From Rheinheimera sp. SA_1 (GTDB taxonomy: Bacteria > Pseudomonadota > Gammaproteobacteria > Enterobacterales > Alteromonadaceae), in contig NZ_LXWK01000018.1 of assembly GCF_001669775.1 (NCBI RefSeq), positions 310,001 to 374,000 on the forward strand: DNA of 64,000 nucleotides, given 5' to 3'. Of the stretch, positions 43,927 to 53,180 are shown one piece after another (positions within the stretch are counted from its first letter, which is position 1; each line of letters opens with the position of its first letter). The translations under genes and the position numbers were made by a program. The notes beneath the pieces are model-generated. The model did no database searches, was not told the origin of the DNA, and saw nothing but the letters and a program-made list of their open reading frames with translations.

Positions 43927-43950
43927 AAAAAGCAGCAGAAGCTGCTTTTT
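43925..43950. terminator. Bidirectional terminator
   Basis: AAAAAAAGCAGC, loop AGAA, GCTGCTTTTT forms a stem flanked by A and T runs, able to end transcription of the LETM1-like gene (plus) and of the convergent transporter gene (minus). A second inverted repeat, TTAATCCGG/CCGGATTAA at 43955-43980, follows at once and reaches into the transporter stop codon. Confidence 0.88.
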
Positions 43951-43976
43951 ACGCTTAATCCGGTTGAATATCCGGA

Positions 43977-45323
43977 TTAACCTTTAATCGTCATATAAGC
44001 CACCACCGCAATCAGTAACGGTGCGACCACTGCAGCCATTAACCGGTACCAGCTCAGCACGTGTTTGTGCATTTCTTCAGCCAAAATCACTTTGATTTGT
44101 GGCCAAATCCGCCAGCCGACAAACACCGCAGCCAGCATACCACCCAGTGGCATCAGTAAGTTTGATGCGACAAAGTCCATCAGATCAAACGGCGTTTTGC
44201 CAAAAACTTTCATATCTTCGGCCATAGCGCCAAACGACAATGCCGCCGGAATACACAAAATCACGTAATTGCTGACACTGACAATGACGGTAGCTGCTTT
44301 GCGGCTGAAACCATATTCATCAATCAGGAATGCAACAGCAGGCTCCAGAATGGAAATTGATGAAGTCACAGCAGCAAACAACAACAATGAGAAAAATACT
44401 AACGCCAGAATTTGACCACCAGCCATTTGCGCAAACAGCGCCGGCATGGTGATAAACGTCAGGCCAGGGCCTGCGGCCGGGTCGACGTTAAAGGCAAAGA
44501 CGGCAGGCAGAATCATTAAACCCGCCAACACGCTGGCCATGGTCGCTAAACCTGCAATCCACAAACCGGCATTCACCACTTTAGTTTCAGGGCTTAAATA
44601 AGAGCCATAAGCAATCATCAGACCGGCACCAACAGATAACGAAAACACCGCTAAACCAAGCGCGTCCAATACCATTTTAATCGATAATTTGCTCCAGTCT
44701 GGGGTAATGAAATACATCACACCTTCGATGGCACCAGGTAACGTCAGGCTGCGATACACCAGGAACAACATCAGCGCAAACAGCACTGGCATTAACACCT
44801 TACAAATCCGTTCGATACCCGCCTGCACACCGGCAATAACAATTGCAGCAGTAATAAACATAAAACCTGCGGTATAGATTAACGAAGCCGTTGGATCGGC
44901 AATAAAGTTGGTAAAGGTATCACTCAGTACCTTGGCGTCGGTGGTCAGAATATCGCCTTTGACCGCTTCGACAATGTAGGCAATGGTCCAGCCACCCACC
45001 ACACAATAAAATCCAAGAATTAAGTACACACAGAGCACCGAAATCCAGCCCGCCCAGTGCCACTGGCCTTTGCCCAGATCACGATAAGCGGACGTGGCCG
45101 ATTTTTTTGCACCACGGCCAATCATCATTTCCGCCAGCATCATCACCACGCCAACGGAAAACACACAAGCCAGATAAACTAATAAAAACACACCGCCACC
45201 ATTGGCACCGGCAACGTAAGGGAATTTCCAGATGGCGCCAAGGCCGACTGCGGATCCGGCTGCTGCCAGAATAAAGCCGATGCGGGAGCCCCAGCTGCCG
45301 CGGGCAATTGTGGTATTGGTCAT
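43977..45323 (-). CDS. Neurotransmitter:sodium symporter (NSS) family transporter
   Basis: From ATG 45323 (MTNTTIARGSWGSRIGFILA) the protein has 448 residues and about 11-12 helices. It shows the NSS signature GSAVGLGAIWKFPYVAGANG in the first helix and WTIAYIVEA-type spacing later. The family moves amino acids with sodium; the substrate cannot be read from the sequence. The longer frame to 45404 lacks a good start; AGGACCACCC lies before ATG 45323. It faces the LETM1-like gene across a bidirectional terminator and is divergent from the binding protein at 45536. Confidence 0.92.
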   Translation of the reverse strand: MTNTTIARGSWGSRIGFILAAAGSAVGLGAIWKFPYVAGANGGGVFLLVYLACVFSVGVVMMLAEMMIGRGAKKSATSAYRDLGKGQWHWAGWISVLCVYLILGFYCVVGGWTIAYIVEAVKGDILTTDAKVLSDTFTNFIADPTASLIYTAGFMFITAAIVIAGVQAGIERICKVLMPVLFALMLFLVYRSLTLPGAIEGVMYFITPDWSKLSIKMVLDALGLAVFSLSVGAGLMIAYGSYLSPETKVVNAGLWIAGLATMASVLAGLMILPAVFAFNVDPAAGPGLTFITMPALFAQMAGGQILALVFFSLLLFAAVTSSISILEPAVAFLIDEYGFSRKAATVIVSVSNYVILCIPAALSFGAMAEDMKVFGKTPFDLMDFVASNLLMPLGGMLAAVFVGWRIWPQIKVILAEEMHKHVLSWYRLMAAVVAPLLIAVVAYMTIKG

Positions 45324-45535
45324 GGGTGGTCCTGAAGTAATGATGCTGTTGTAATAGTTATTTGCCCTGCAATGTAGAGGAAAGTGGTCGTTTAATGCAA
45401 CCAAAATAGTTGACTAACTGGCCGGAGAAGTTAAAACGCAGTAAATGCGCCATAATCGCGAACATCGCTAAAAGCTACCTTTTTTCAACGAAGCCAACTA
45501 AGGTTAACCAAGCAAAGTTGCTGAGGGAGCATCTA

Positions 45536-46282
45536 ATGATCAGCCGAATTCTGGCCGGAATTTTATGTTGGTATTGCTGTCACGCGCTGGCCAACACCAG
45601 TCTGACTTTGTATGCCTACCATACCTCGCCTCCTTTTGTGATCAATGCCGAGACCGAGACCGGTCTGAACTACGATCTGGTTCGTGCGCTGCAACAGCAA
45701 TTCGGCGATAGGTATCATCTTGAATTTAAACAACTCCCCCGCCACCTGTTAAATGAACGACTCAATGCCGGTTTGCCGACCATTGTGCTGTGGGCCAGTC
45801 CCGCCTGGTTTACCAATAAAGCGCAACCTTATCTGTGGTCCAATACTGTGTTTGTTGATCGGGATGTATTTGTCACCTTAAGTGACTACAGCGGTAAAGT
45901 TAAGCAACTGACCGATTTAGCCGGCAGTACCCTCGGTGCTTTGCGCGGTTACAGTTATCCGGGGGTGAATGAGCTGGTGAGCCAACATCGGGTCACCCGG
46001 CTGGACGCCGATACCGATAAAGAAAATCTGGCGCGGTTAATCGAACGCAATGTTGATCAGATTGTGATCACACGCTCCAGCTTTTTGTACTATGCCAGGC
46101 AGCAACAACATTTGGGCAAAATGAAGATTGTCGGACAGCCTTACCCCAATTACCCGCGGCAACTGTTACTGACCCAGCAATATCAGAGCGTGTTGACTGA
46201 TTTTGACCTGGCCATTTCAGCATTACCAAAACAACAGTTCTGGACCTCCCGCCTGGAGTTGTATGGCCTGAAACCCGAATAA
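45536..46282 (+). CDS. Periplasmic substrate-binding-like protein (SBP family 3)
   Basis: From ATG 45536 the 248-residue protein has a signal peptide (MISRILAGILCWYCCHALA). The following pattern, TLYAYHTSPPFVINAETETG and LNYDLVRALQQQFGDRYHL, is the start of a family-3 solute-binding fold. LTDLAGSTLGALRGYSYPGV marks the second lobe. There are no neighbouring ABC permease or ATPase genes, so it may be a stand-alone sensor or scavenger protein. GAGGGAG lies 8 bases upstream of the ATG, which excludes the longer frame from 45410. Confidence 0.85.
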   Translation: MISRILAGILCWYCCHALANTSLTLYAYHTSPPFVINAETETGLNYDLVRALQQQFGDRYHLEFKQLPRHLLNERLNAGLPTIVLWASPAWFTNKAQPYLWSNTVFVDRDVFVTLSDYSGKVKQLTDLAGSTLGALRGYSYPGVNELVSQHRVTRLDADTDKENLARLIERNVDQIVITRSSFLYYARQQQHLGKMKIVGQPYPNYPRQLLLTQQYQSVLTDFDLAISALPKQQFWTSRLELYGLKPE

Positions 46283-46433
46283 ACCTGAGCAATTTGCACT
46301 TCTAAACATAGTCAGCACGGTCGTTCATTCTAGGCAAAAAGGTATTGCTGGTTGCTGTGCCCTTCGCTGCGAAGTTACACTGACGCTCATTTGTGGCTTT
46401 AGCCCAACTTTTTTATGCAGCAAAGGCATTTCC

Positions 46434-47138
46434 ATGCGTTTAGATAAATTTATCTGTGATTGTACCGAGCTGACCCGCAGTCAGGCGGGCAAGATCATCC
46501 GCCAGGGTCTGGTGACTATTGATCAACAACTATGTAAACAACCCTCGACCCAAGTCAGCACCAACCAGCAAATTGCCTTGGAAGGTGAATTATTAAAAAT
46601 CATCGGTTTACGTTATTTTGTGATGCACAAACCTGCCGGTTATGTTTGTTCAACCGATGATCCCGATCACAATACAATTTTCACCCTGATGGACGAACCG
46701 ATGCAGTCACGGCTGCATACGGTCGGCCGGCTGGATTTAGATACCACCGGCTTGCTGCTGATCACCGACGACGGCCAGTGGTCGCATCAAATCAGCTCGC
46801 CCAAACACGAATGCGCCAAAACCTATCGCGCCTGGCTCGCCGATCCGGTTGACGCTTCGGCTATTGTTTTGTTTGAAGAAGGCGTGATGCTAAATGGGGA
46901 AAAACATCCGACCAAACCGGCCCAGCTGGAAATTGTGAATCCACAGGAATGTCTGCTGACCATCCACGAAGGCCGTTATCATCAGGTAAAACGGATGTTT
47001 GCTGCGATTGGCAATAAAGTAGAAAAGCTACATCGCGAGCAAATTGGCAGCTTTAAACTGGGTGCCGATTTAGTCGAAGGTACCTATCGCGAATTAACGC
47101 TGGCAGAAGCGGCGACTTTTGCAGTTGTCGCCAAATGA
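46434..47138 (+). CDS. rsuA: 16S rRNA pseudouridine(516) synthase
   Basis: The 234-residue protein has an S4 RNA-binding domain (1-55, MRLDKFICDCTELTRSQAGK) and a pseudouridine synthase domain with the catalytic aspartate D101 in VGRLDLDTTGLLLITDD. The LHREQIG end segment and length match RsuA (E. coli 231 residues, D102) rather than RluB, RluE or RluF. It modifies U516 of 16S rRNA. The stop is 22 bases before the sensor kinase at 47161. Confidence 0.93.
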   Translation: MRLDKFICDCTELTRSQAGKIIRQGLVTIDQQLCKQPSTQVSTNQQIALEGELLKIIGLRYFVMHKPAGYVCSTDDPDHNTIFTLMDEPMQSRLHTVGRLDLDTTGLLLITDDGQWSHQISSPKHECAKTYRAWLADPVDASAIVLFEEGVMLNGEKHPTKPAQLEIVNPQECLLTIHEGRYHQVKRMFAAIGNKVEKLHREQIGSFKLGADLVEGTYRELTLAEAATFAVVAK

Positions 47139-47160
47139 TCACCACCGTGGCGGTTTACTG

Positions 47161-48330
47161 ATGAACCAACCAGGCAGCATGCAGCACTCTTTTCTATCGG
47201 CTGATGCTGCGCGCTCCTCAGGCAACTTTTGGCTGTACCAAAGCCTCGGCTGGAGCTTGTTCGCGTTACTACAACTGCTGTTGGTTGGCGCCGATCAACC
47301 TTTAACCCTCAGCAGCCTGACACCGGCGTTGTTACTGCTGGCTTTGGCCATATGTGGCACCTTGCCGCTGCGACTATTGTTCCGTCGTTTGCGCCGCCGT
47401 CCACGCAGCACCGCCGCCACGCTCGGCTGGTTATTCGGTGCTCCACTGCTGCTGTCGATATGTGTTGATGTCAGTCATTATCTGTTGTTATGGCCGTTAT
47501 CCCAGCTCCACCCAACACTAAACGGTGTGTTTGATGCACAGCCGCTTGGCGCAAAAACGCCATTTTTACTGCCGCTGTATATCTTCTGGAGCAGCCTCTA
47601 CCTGACCTTAAGCCGTCAGCTGGATATCCGCGCCGCTGAGCAAGCGAAGCTGGGATCCGAACTGCGACTGCAACAAAGTCAGCTGCAGATTTTATTGGCG
47701 CAGCTGAGCCCGCATTTTATGTTTAACTGTATTAATAACATCCGGGCGTTAATCCTTGAAGACCCACAAGCGGCCCGCAGCATGCTGGCGCACTTTGCCG
47801 ATATGCTGCGTTACCAGATTGACGCCGACCAACAAGTGCTGGTGCCACTACGCAGTGAATTAGCGGTGCTAAAAGATTATGCCGCGCTGTTGCATATTCA
47901 ATTTGAGCAGCGGCTGCAGCTGGATTATCAAATTGACCCGAGCTGTTTATCGCGCTTATTGCCCAAGCTGACACTACAACTGTTGTTTGAAAATGCGGTG
48001 AAACATGGCATCAGCCTGCAACCACAAGGTGGCCGGATCAGCCTCCAAATCAACGCCTTGGACGCGGTTGGCTGGCAAATCAGGATGCGCAATAGTGGTC
48101 AGTTGCAGGTGTCGACAGCAACCACTTCCGAAAACAACTCTGAGAACAACACTGGCAGTGGTCTAAGTAATCTGCGCCAACGCTTGGCGCTGATTTTTGG
48201 CGAAAAGGCGACTTTACAGCTGCAGCAACAGGCGGATGAAGTGGTAGCGACTTTGCAAATTTTGGCAGCTCCGCGAGAGACCACCCAGCTCGCAACTGAC
48301 CAGCATTCGAGCACGGAGAACCTCCGATGA
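47161..48330 (+). CDS. LytS/YehU-type membrane sensor histidine kinase
   Basis: The 389-residue protein has four membrane helices (about 28-45, 52-78, 88-110, 132-152), a coiled coil, and a His_kinase domain with H185 in LSPHFMFNCINNIRALI. The ATPase domain has LLFENAVKHGI and GSGLSNLRQRL. It is the non-canonical type paired with LytTR regulators. Its stop overlaps the regulator's start by 4 bases (ATGA), so they form one unit, probably behind rsuA. The signal is unknown. Confidence 0.92.
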   Translation: MNQPGSMQHSFLSADAARSSGNFWLYQSLGWSLFALLQLLLVGADQPLTLSSLTPALLLLALAICGTLPLRLLFRRLRRRPRSTAATLGWLFGAPLLLSICVDVSHYLLLWPLSQLHPTLNGVFDAQPLGAKTPFLLPLYIFWSSLYLTLSRQLDIRAAEQAKLGSELRLQQSQLQILLAQLSPHFMFNCINNIRALILEDPQAARSMLAHFADMLRYQIDADQQVLVPLRSELAVLKDYAALLHIQFEQRLQLDYQIDPSCLSRLLPKLTLQLLFENAVKHGISLQPQGGRISLQINALDAVGWQIRMRNSGQLQVSTATTSENNSENNTGSGLSNLRQRLALIFGEKATLQLQQQADEVVATLQILAAPRETTQLATDQHSSTENLR

Positions 48331-49064
48331 AAGTCATGATTGTGGAAGATTCGCGGTTGGCACGGCTGGAACTGAAAGAACAGTTAAAAGCCCATCCGCA
48401 GCTGGAGTTGGTGGCTGAAGCGAGCGATGTCGATATGGCGCTGACGCTAATCAAACAGCACCGGCCTGAGCTGTTATTGCTGGATATCGATCTCTGCGGC
48501 GCCACTGCTTTTGACTTGCTGGCGCAGCTGGAAACAGTTCCGAAGATTATTTTTACGACAGCGTATGCCGAACATGCGCTAACAGCTTTTAATTACCCGA
48601 CGGTGGATTATTTACTCAAACCGATAACGGCTGAGCGGTTGGCGACGGCATTGGCGAAATTGCCGGCTGATGTAAAATCAGCGACATCTACGGCAGAGGA
48701 ACCAGCGTCAGACAGCAATGAGCGGCCACTGGACAACAACAGCAACTTTTTTGTCAAAGACGGCGAGCGCTGTTTTTTATTAAAAGTGGCGGATGTCCGT
48801 TGGTTTGAAGCTATTGGCAATTACAGTAAAGTGCATGCCGGACAACAAGCGCCGATGGTGTATCGCTCGTTAAACAGTATTGAACAACGCTTGCAGCCAG
48901 GGTTGTTTTTTCGGGCGAACCGCCATCAGTTGGTGAATCTGACGGCCATTCAATCCGTCGAACCGTCGATCAGCGGTGGTTTGGTGTTAATACTGAGCTG
49001 TGGGACTGAAGTGGAAGTATCGCGGCGGCAAAGTGCAGTGTTAAGGCAGCAACTAGCGCTCTAA
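48327..49064 (+). CDS. LytTR-family response regulator
   Basis: The 245-residue protein has a receiver domain (1-118, phosphoacceptor D53 in LLLLDIDL, with IIFTTAYAEHALTAFNYPTV). An acidic linker leads to a LytTR DNA-binding domain (about 145-245, VRWFEAIGNYSKVHAG, and FFRANRHQLVNL). It is the partner of the overlapping upstream kinase. Targets are unknown; LytTR sites are tandem repeats that I cannot identify here. Confidence 0.94.
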   Translation: MKVMIVEDSRLARLELKEQLKAHPQLELVAEASDVDMALTLIKQHRPELLLLDIDLCGATAFDLLAQLETVPKIIFTTAYAEHALTAFNYPTVDYLLKPITAERLATALAKLPADVKSATSTAEEPASDSNERPLDNNSNFFVKDGERCFLLKVADVRWFEAIGNYSKVHAGQQAPMVYRSLNSIEQRLQPGLFFRANRHQLVNLTAIQSVEPSISGGLVLILSCGTEVEVSRRQSAVLRQQLAL

Positions 49065-49077
49065 CTTAACCCCTGTA

Positions 49078-49214
49078 CCCTTCATCCTTGAAGTTGCAGG
49101 GGTGTTGGCCGTCTTCACTCGCCCAGTCACATAGGACAACTATGCTCCTGGGGTCTCGCTCAGTTGCCGCGGTTCCACCGTGGCCATTCTGCAACTCCAA
49201 TGATTTTGGGTATA
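49078..49214. repeat. ERIC-like element, copy 4
   Basis: It begins CCCTTCATCCTTGAAGTTGC and ends CCAATGATTTTGGGTATA, with the core CAGTCACATAGGACAACTA. It is the longest copy outside parE. It fills the gap between the convergent response regulator and serine hydrolase genes. Confidence 0.85.
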
Positions 49215-49235
49215 ACAGTGACTAACGATTAACGG

Positions 49236-50621
49236 TTACTGCAAACGTTTCGCCGGGAAGGTACCAAAACCGCGCACCACCAATTCCAGCGCGGCTTTGC
49301 CTTTGCTGATTTTACCCAGCGTTAGGTAGCTGGTGTCGTCTTCCAGGTATAACTTGCCATCAGCTGAAGGCGTCAGTTGTTGCCGTGCACCTTCTTTGGT
49401 CTGGCAAATCAGCACTCCCTTTTCCAGCGTAATCAGTCGCTCAGTACCGTCGTCAAAACTGTAGTTACCGGTAATGGCCCACAAAGTGGCTTCCGGCAAG
49501 GTGACAGGTGTTGGTTCCATCGGTTTACCCACCGCGATAGCCGCCAGTTTCACCGCCATGGTGTAACTATCAAAGTACGAACTGTTTGCCAACACCGCGA
49601 CATACACTTGCTGTGCCGGGATGCGGATAATGTACGAAGAGAACCCGTCAATACCGCCGCTGTGTTCATGCGTTTCTAAATCGGCCAAATCTGCTGACAT
49701 CCAGCCATAACCATAAGGTAGTGGCTTGCCGTCTGAGCCCGGATGTTTGACAAATGATTGTTGCAACAGCTCCTTTGGCAACAGCTTGCTGGTATAAAGC
49801 GCTTGATCCCACAGATTTAAGTCATCGACCGTACTGCGCAGTCCGCCAGCACCTTGTGGCCGGGTCATGCTGATCACATCTGCATTGCGAAAACCAGTCG
49901 CTGTTTGTTCATAACCTTTGGCGCGGTTTGGCACGATGTCGCTGGCAACATCATAACCGGTGCTTTTCATACCAAGTGGCTGGAACACATGCTGTTGCAG
50001 GTAGTCAGCGTAGGTTTGTTTACTGGCAGCTTCGATAATAGCGGTCAACAGCACGTAGTTTGAATTGGAATAACCAAAGCGGCTACCCGGTTTAAACTGT
50101 AATGGTTGGCTGGAAAATAACGCCAGCAGTTCCGGTAAAGTGGCATCTTTGGCTTTGTTTTCCCGAAATTCCGGCATCCGGCTTAAATTAGGAATACCAC
50201 TGCTGTGCGTCAGTAATTGTTGAATAGTCACTTCGCGTCCCGGCGCCGGATAGTCCTTTAATACTTCACCAACTTTATGCTCCAGCTTAATTTTACCGGC
50301 CTGCACCAGTTGCAGCACCGCCATGGCGGTGAATTGTTTAGTTTGTGACGCCAGGCGCAAATTGCTGTCAGCACGCATTGGCGTGGCTGTTTCCAGATCG
50401 GCCAGACCATAACCACCGCGTAACAGCAGATGCGGGCCTTTGCGGACAATGACGGTAAAACCAGGTTGATCGGCTTTGGCTTTTTGCGCCACCAACTGCT
50501 GCATTTTTTGTTGTAATTCGCTGTCGCTAAAAGCAGCAGCCTGGTTGCAAAGCCCCAGACAAATGCTGGCTGACAGTGTGGCGAATAGAGTTGCTGATAA
50601 GGTTCTTGGGGTGATTTTCAT
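49236..50621 (-). CDS. Exported serine hydrolase, beta-lactamase class C / penicillin-binding-protein-like
   Basis: The 461-residue protein has a signal peptide (MKITPRTLSATLFATLSASI, cleavage near residue 30). The active-site motifs are SQTK at 92-95 (SxxK), YSN at 184-186 and HSGG in THEHSGGIDGFSSY. The C-terminal part (about 365-461) is a small beta domain of the kind found in D-aminopeptidase-like proteins. Family members are esterases or peptidases of the envelope; true beta-lactamase activity is not implied. GAGGATATACC upstream supports the ATG. Confidence 0.9.
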   Translation of the reverse strand: MKITPRTLSATLFATLSASICLGLCNQAAAFSDSELQQKMQQLVAQKAKADQPGFTVIVRKGPHLLLRGGYGLADLETATPMRADSNLRLASQTKQFTAMAVLQLVQAGKIKLEHKVGEVLKDYPAPGREVTIQQLLTHSSGIPNLSRMPEFRENKAKDATLPELLALFSSQPLQFKPGSRFGYSNSNYVLLTAIIEAASKQTYADYLQQHVFQPLGMKSTGYDVASDIVPNRAKGYEQTATGFRNADVISMTRPQGAGGLRSTVDDLNLWDQALYTSKLLPKELLQQSFVKHPGSDGKPLPYGYGWMSADLADLETHEHSGGIDGFSSYIIRIPAQQVYVAVLANSSYFDSYTMAVKLAAIAVGKPMEPTPVTLPEATLWAITGNYSFDDGTERLITLEKGVLICQTKEGARQQLTPSADGKLYLEDDTSYLTLGKISKGKAALELVVRGFGTFPAKRLQ

Positions 50622-50790
50622 AGGTATATCCTCGACTGACTAAATGGGCTTGATGCAGTGGATTTTGCGGCAACTGCAACAGTCGAGGGCTGGTTTTAGG
50701 ATAAACGGCGTTTTGCCGATGTAAGTGGTAGCACACAAAACGAACGTTTTGGACGTCCGTTTTGCTTGTTAAGAGTGGAGTGAGTTCAGC

Positions 50791-51921
50791 TTAACTTTGT
50801 AAGATTTTAAGCGGTAACGCCAACATATCGTCGCCAGAACTCGCGAAATACCAGATGATCGCCACTAAACTGCCAACTGTCAGCAAATACCAGACCGTCG
50901 AAAACGCCTGGCCATAACGATCCAGCGGTAACAAATGGCTTTGATGCCGGCCACGCCATTCAAACACAATTTCCAGGCTGCCAATCAGCAATAAAAAGCC
51001 TAATAGCGCCAGGCCAAAGCTGTAACTGACATAAACCCCCACCGCAGCGCCAATCACACAAGCTACTAAGCCGGCGACGCTATTCATTGAAAAGCTGATG
51101 CTTTTAAGAATATGGCCACCATCGAGCGGTAAAATCGGCAGTAAGTTAAACAGATTCAGTAAAGCGTTAAAGGTGGCCAAACCTGCGAAGAAAATATTGC
51201 CGGTGACCCAATAGGCGATAAGACAAACCAACGACAACAGCAGTCCAAACGTTGGCCCCATAATAGAAATCACCACATCCTGCCAGCGGGTATTAATTTT
51301 TTCGTCCGACAGCGCCAGGCCGCCTAAAAACGGGATCAGGTAAATCCCTTTGGTTTTCATGCCAAAATATTTCATCGCTCGGATATGGCCATATTCGTGG
51401 AACACCAGACATGCCAACAGCGCAAGCGCAAACTGTACTGAAAATAACCAGGAATAAGCGGCCATACTGGCACCGGCCAGCACCACTTTAATAACTTTGG
51501 CGCTTTTCAGCAGTTTAAAACCCAAGGACGCCAAGCCGACCAGACTCATTTTGCTGGTATTCACCGGCGCGATTTCCGGGCTTTGTTGTTCGATATCTTT
51601 GCTTTGACGTTCGCCATCGAGCTGCGGTTCATCGTTGATCAACAACCGGTAACGCAATAAAAATGGCTGCCAGTTTAATTCGGTTTCAAGACGAACCTGG
51701 ATCTGCATCGGTTGTAACTGTGGATTTGCTGCCGCTTCCTCAGATGCTGCGCCCTGCTGTTCAAACTGCAGCTCAAACTGATGCACCCGCACCGCGCCCA
51801 AATCGGCACTAGCCACTTGCTGCGACACCAGTTGACCGTCCCAAAACAATTGTTGCCAGCCGGCCATCGACCCTTCCAGCCGTAACTGTTTGCCCAAACA
51901 CTCAATTTTCAGTAATTCCAC
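50791..51921 (-). CDS. Site-2 protease family (M50) membrane metalloprotease
   Basis: The 376-residue protein starts with GTG, with GGAG five bases upstream. Residues 1-120 form a soluble N-terminal region. Five or six membrane helices follow, with HEYGH at 175-179 and NLLPILPLDGG (LDG at 266-268), the zinc-binding motifs of intramembrane site-2 proteases. No PDZ domain is seen, so it is unlike RseP. The substrate, perhaps an anti-sigma or membrane signalling protein, is not adjacent. Confidence 0.88.
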   Translation of the reverse strand: MELLKIECLGKQLRLEGSMAGWQQLFWDGQLVSQQVASADLGAVRVHQFELQFEQQGAASEEAAANPQLQPMQIQVRLETELNWQPFLLRYRLLINDEPQLDGERQSKDIEQQSPEIAPVNTSKMSLVGLASLGFKLLKSAKVIKVVLAGASMAAYSWLFSVQFALALLACLVFHEYGHIRAMKYFGMKTKGIYLIPFLGGLALSDEKINTRWQDVVISIMGPTFGLLLSLVCLIAYWVTGNIFFAGLATFNALLNLFNLLPILPLDGGHILKSISFSMNSVAGLVACVIGAAVGVYVSYSFGLALLGFLLLIGSLEIVFEWRGRHQSHLLPLDRYGQAFSTVWYLLTVGSLVAIIWYFASSGDDMLALPLKILQS

Positions 51922-52112
51922 TGCGACTCCACCTGCTGATACTCAGCGAATACAAGGCCGCCATTATGCCTGCCGGAACTCTAAACCGGTAGCCAGCAGT
52001 CAAAGCCTGTGCAAAGTGTATCAAGTCGTCATTTCTAATTATAACTTTCTAGCCTATACTTATATCATATTTATCTAATGTAAATATCAGCACCATTCCC
52101 AAGGAGCAACCG

Positions 52113-53168
52113 ATGCGGATCCTGCCTTTGTTTTCAATGCTATTGAGTCTGAATTTCCTGCTGGTGCAACCAAGCTATAGCAGCGACTGGCTGACGTTAC
52201 AGCCCGTCACCACGCCACAATGGCTGGAACTGAGCAGCCAGGTCGAAGCGGTATCGCAAGCGACAGTTTCGGCACAAACCTCCGGCCGAATTGTAGAGTT
52301 ACCATTTGATGTCAATGACTTAGTACCACAAGGCGCGGTGATCGTGCGGTTCACCGATGTCGAACAGCAGGCGCGGTTGAAACAAGCCCAAGCCAGCGTG
52401 CGTGAAACACAAAGCCGCTTTGATGAGCAGCAACAAGAACTCACCCGGGTGCGCGATATTCATAGCAAAGGGCTTGTTGCGAAAGCGGCGTTGGATGTGG
52501 CACAGGCCAATTTTAATGCTGCTAAAGCGCGCTTGGATCAAGCTAAAGCGGCGCAAGCCGGTGCCAGCGAACAGTTGGAACAGACGGTGGTGCGGGCGCC
52601 CTACACTGGTATTTTGCAACAACGATTTGTAGAAATTGGCGAACTGGCGATCCCAGGTAAACCTTTGCTGCGCGGACTCAGTCTGGAGCATTTGCGGCTG
52701 GTGGCGCAGCTCCCACAAAGCAAATTCGCAGCGGCGCAACAAAGCCCAAATGCTGAACTTTTGTTAAGTAATGGCGATGTGATTGCGCTTGGCGCGCCAA
52801 AACTGACCATTTCCCCGCAGGCCAATAGCCGGAGCCATAGCTTTCAATTACGGCTGGAACTGCCAAAAGCAGATTACACTCCTTATCAGCTCTACCCCGG
52901 CAGCTGGCAACGTCTGCGGTTGCAAACCGGCAGTTCCGATCAGTTGTTGATCCCGCAAAGTGCCGTGTTGTGGCGCGGTGAAGTCAGTATGGTGTATCTG
53001 AAAAGTGGCGGATCCATGGTTTTGCAACCAGTGCGGCTGAAAACTGTCAGCCACACACAATATCAGCTGCTCAGTGGTTTAACCCCCGGCGCTGAAATTG
53101 CGACAGATGCGAAGGCGCAACTTTCGCTGCGGCTGTTAAACAATTCCGACCCATCGCAACAGCCATAA
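52113..53168 (+). CDS. RND efflux periplasmic adaptor (membrane fusion protein)
   Basis: The 351-residue protein has a signal peptide (MRILPLFSMLLSLNFLLVQP). The lipoyl domain halves are SQATVSAQTSGRIVELPFDV and VVRAPYTGILQQRFVEIGEL, the alpha-hairpin lies between (about 95-160), and beta-barrel and membrane-proximal domains follow. It connects the permease encoded 12 bases downstream to an outer membrane channel encoded elsewhere. AAGGAGCAACCG precedes the ATG. Confidence 0.93.
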   Translation: MRILPLFSMLLSLNFLLVQPSYSSDWLTLQPVTTPQWLELSSQVEAVSQATVSAQTSGRIVELPFDVNDLVPQGAVIVRFTDVEQQARLKQAQASVRETQSRFDEQQQELTRVRDIHSKGLVAKAALDVAQANFNAAKARLDQAKAAQAGASEQLEQTVVRAPYTGILQQRFVEIGELAIPGKPLLRGLSLEHLRLVAQLPQSKFAAAQQSPNAELLLSNGDVIALGAPKLTISPQANSRSHSFQLRLELPKADYTPYQLYPGSWQRLRLQTGSSDQLLIPQSAVLWRGEVSMVYLKSGGSMVLQPVRLKTVSHTQYQLLSGLTPGAEIATDAKAQLSLRLLNNSDPSQQP

Positions 53169-53180
53169 AGGAGCCGGTTT

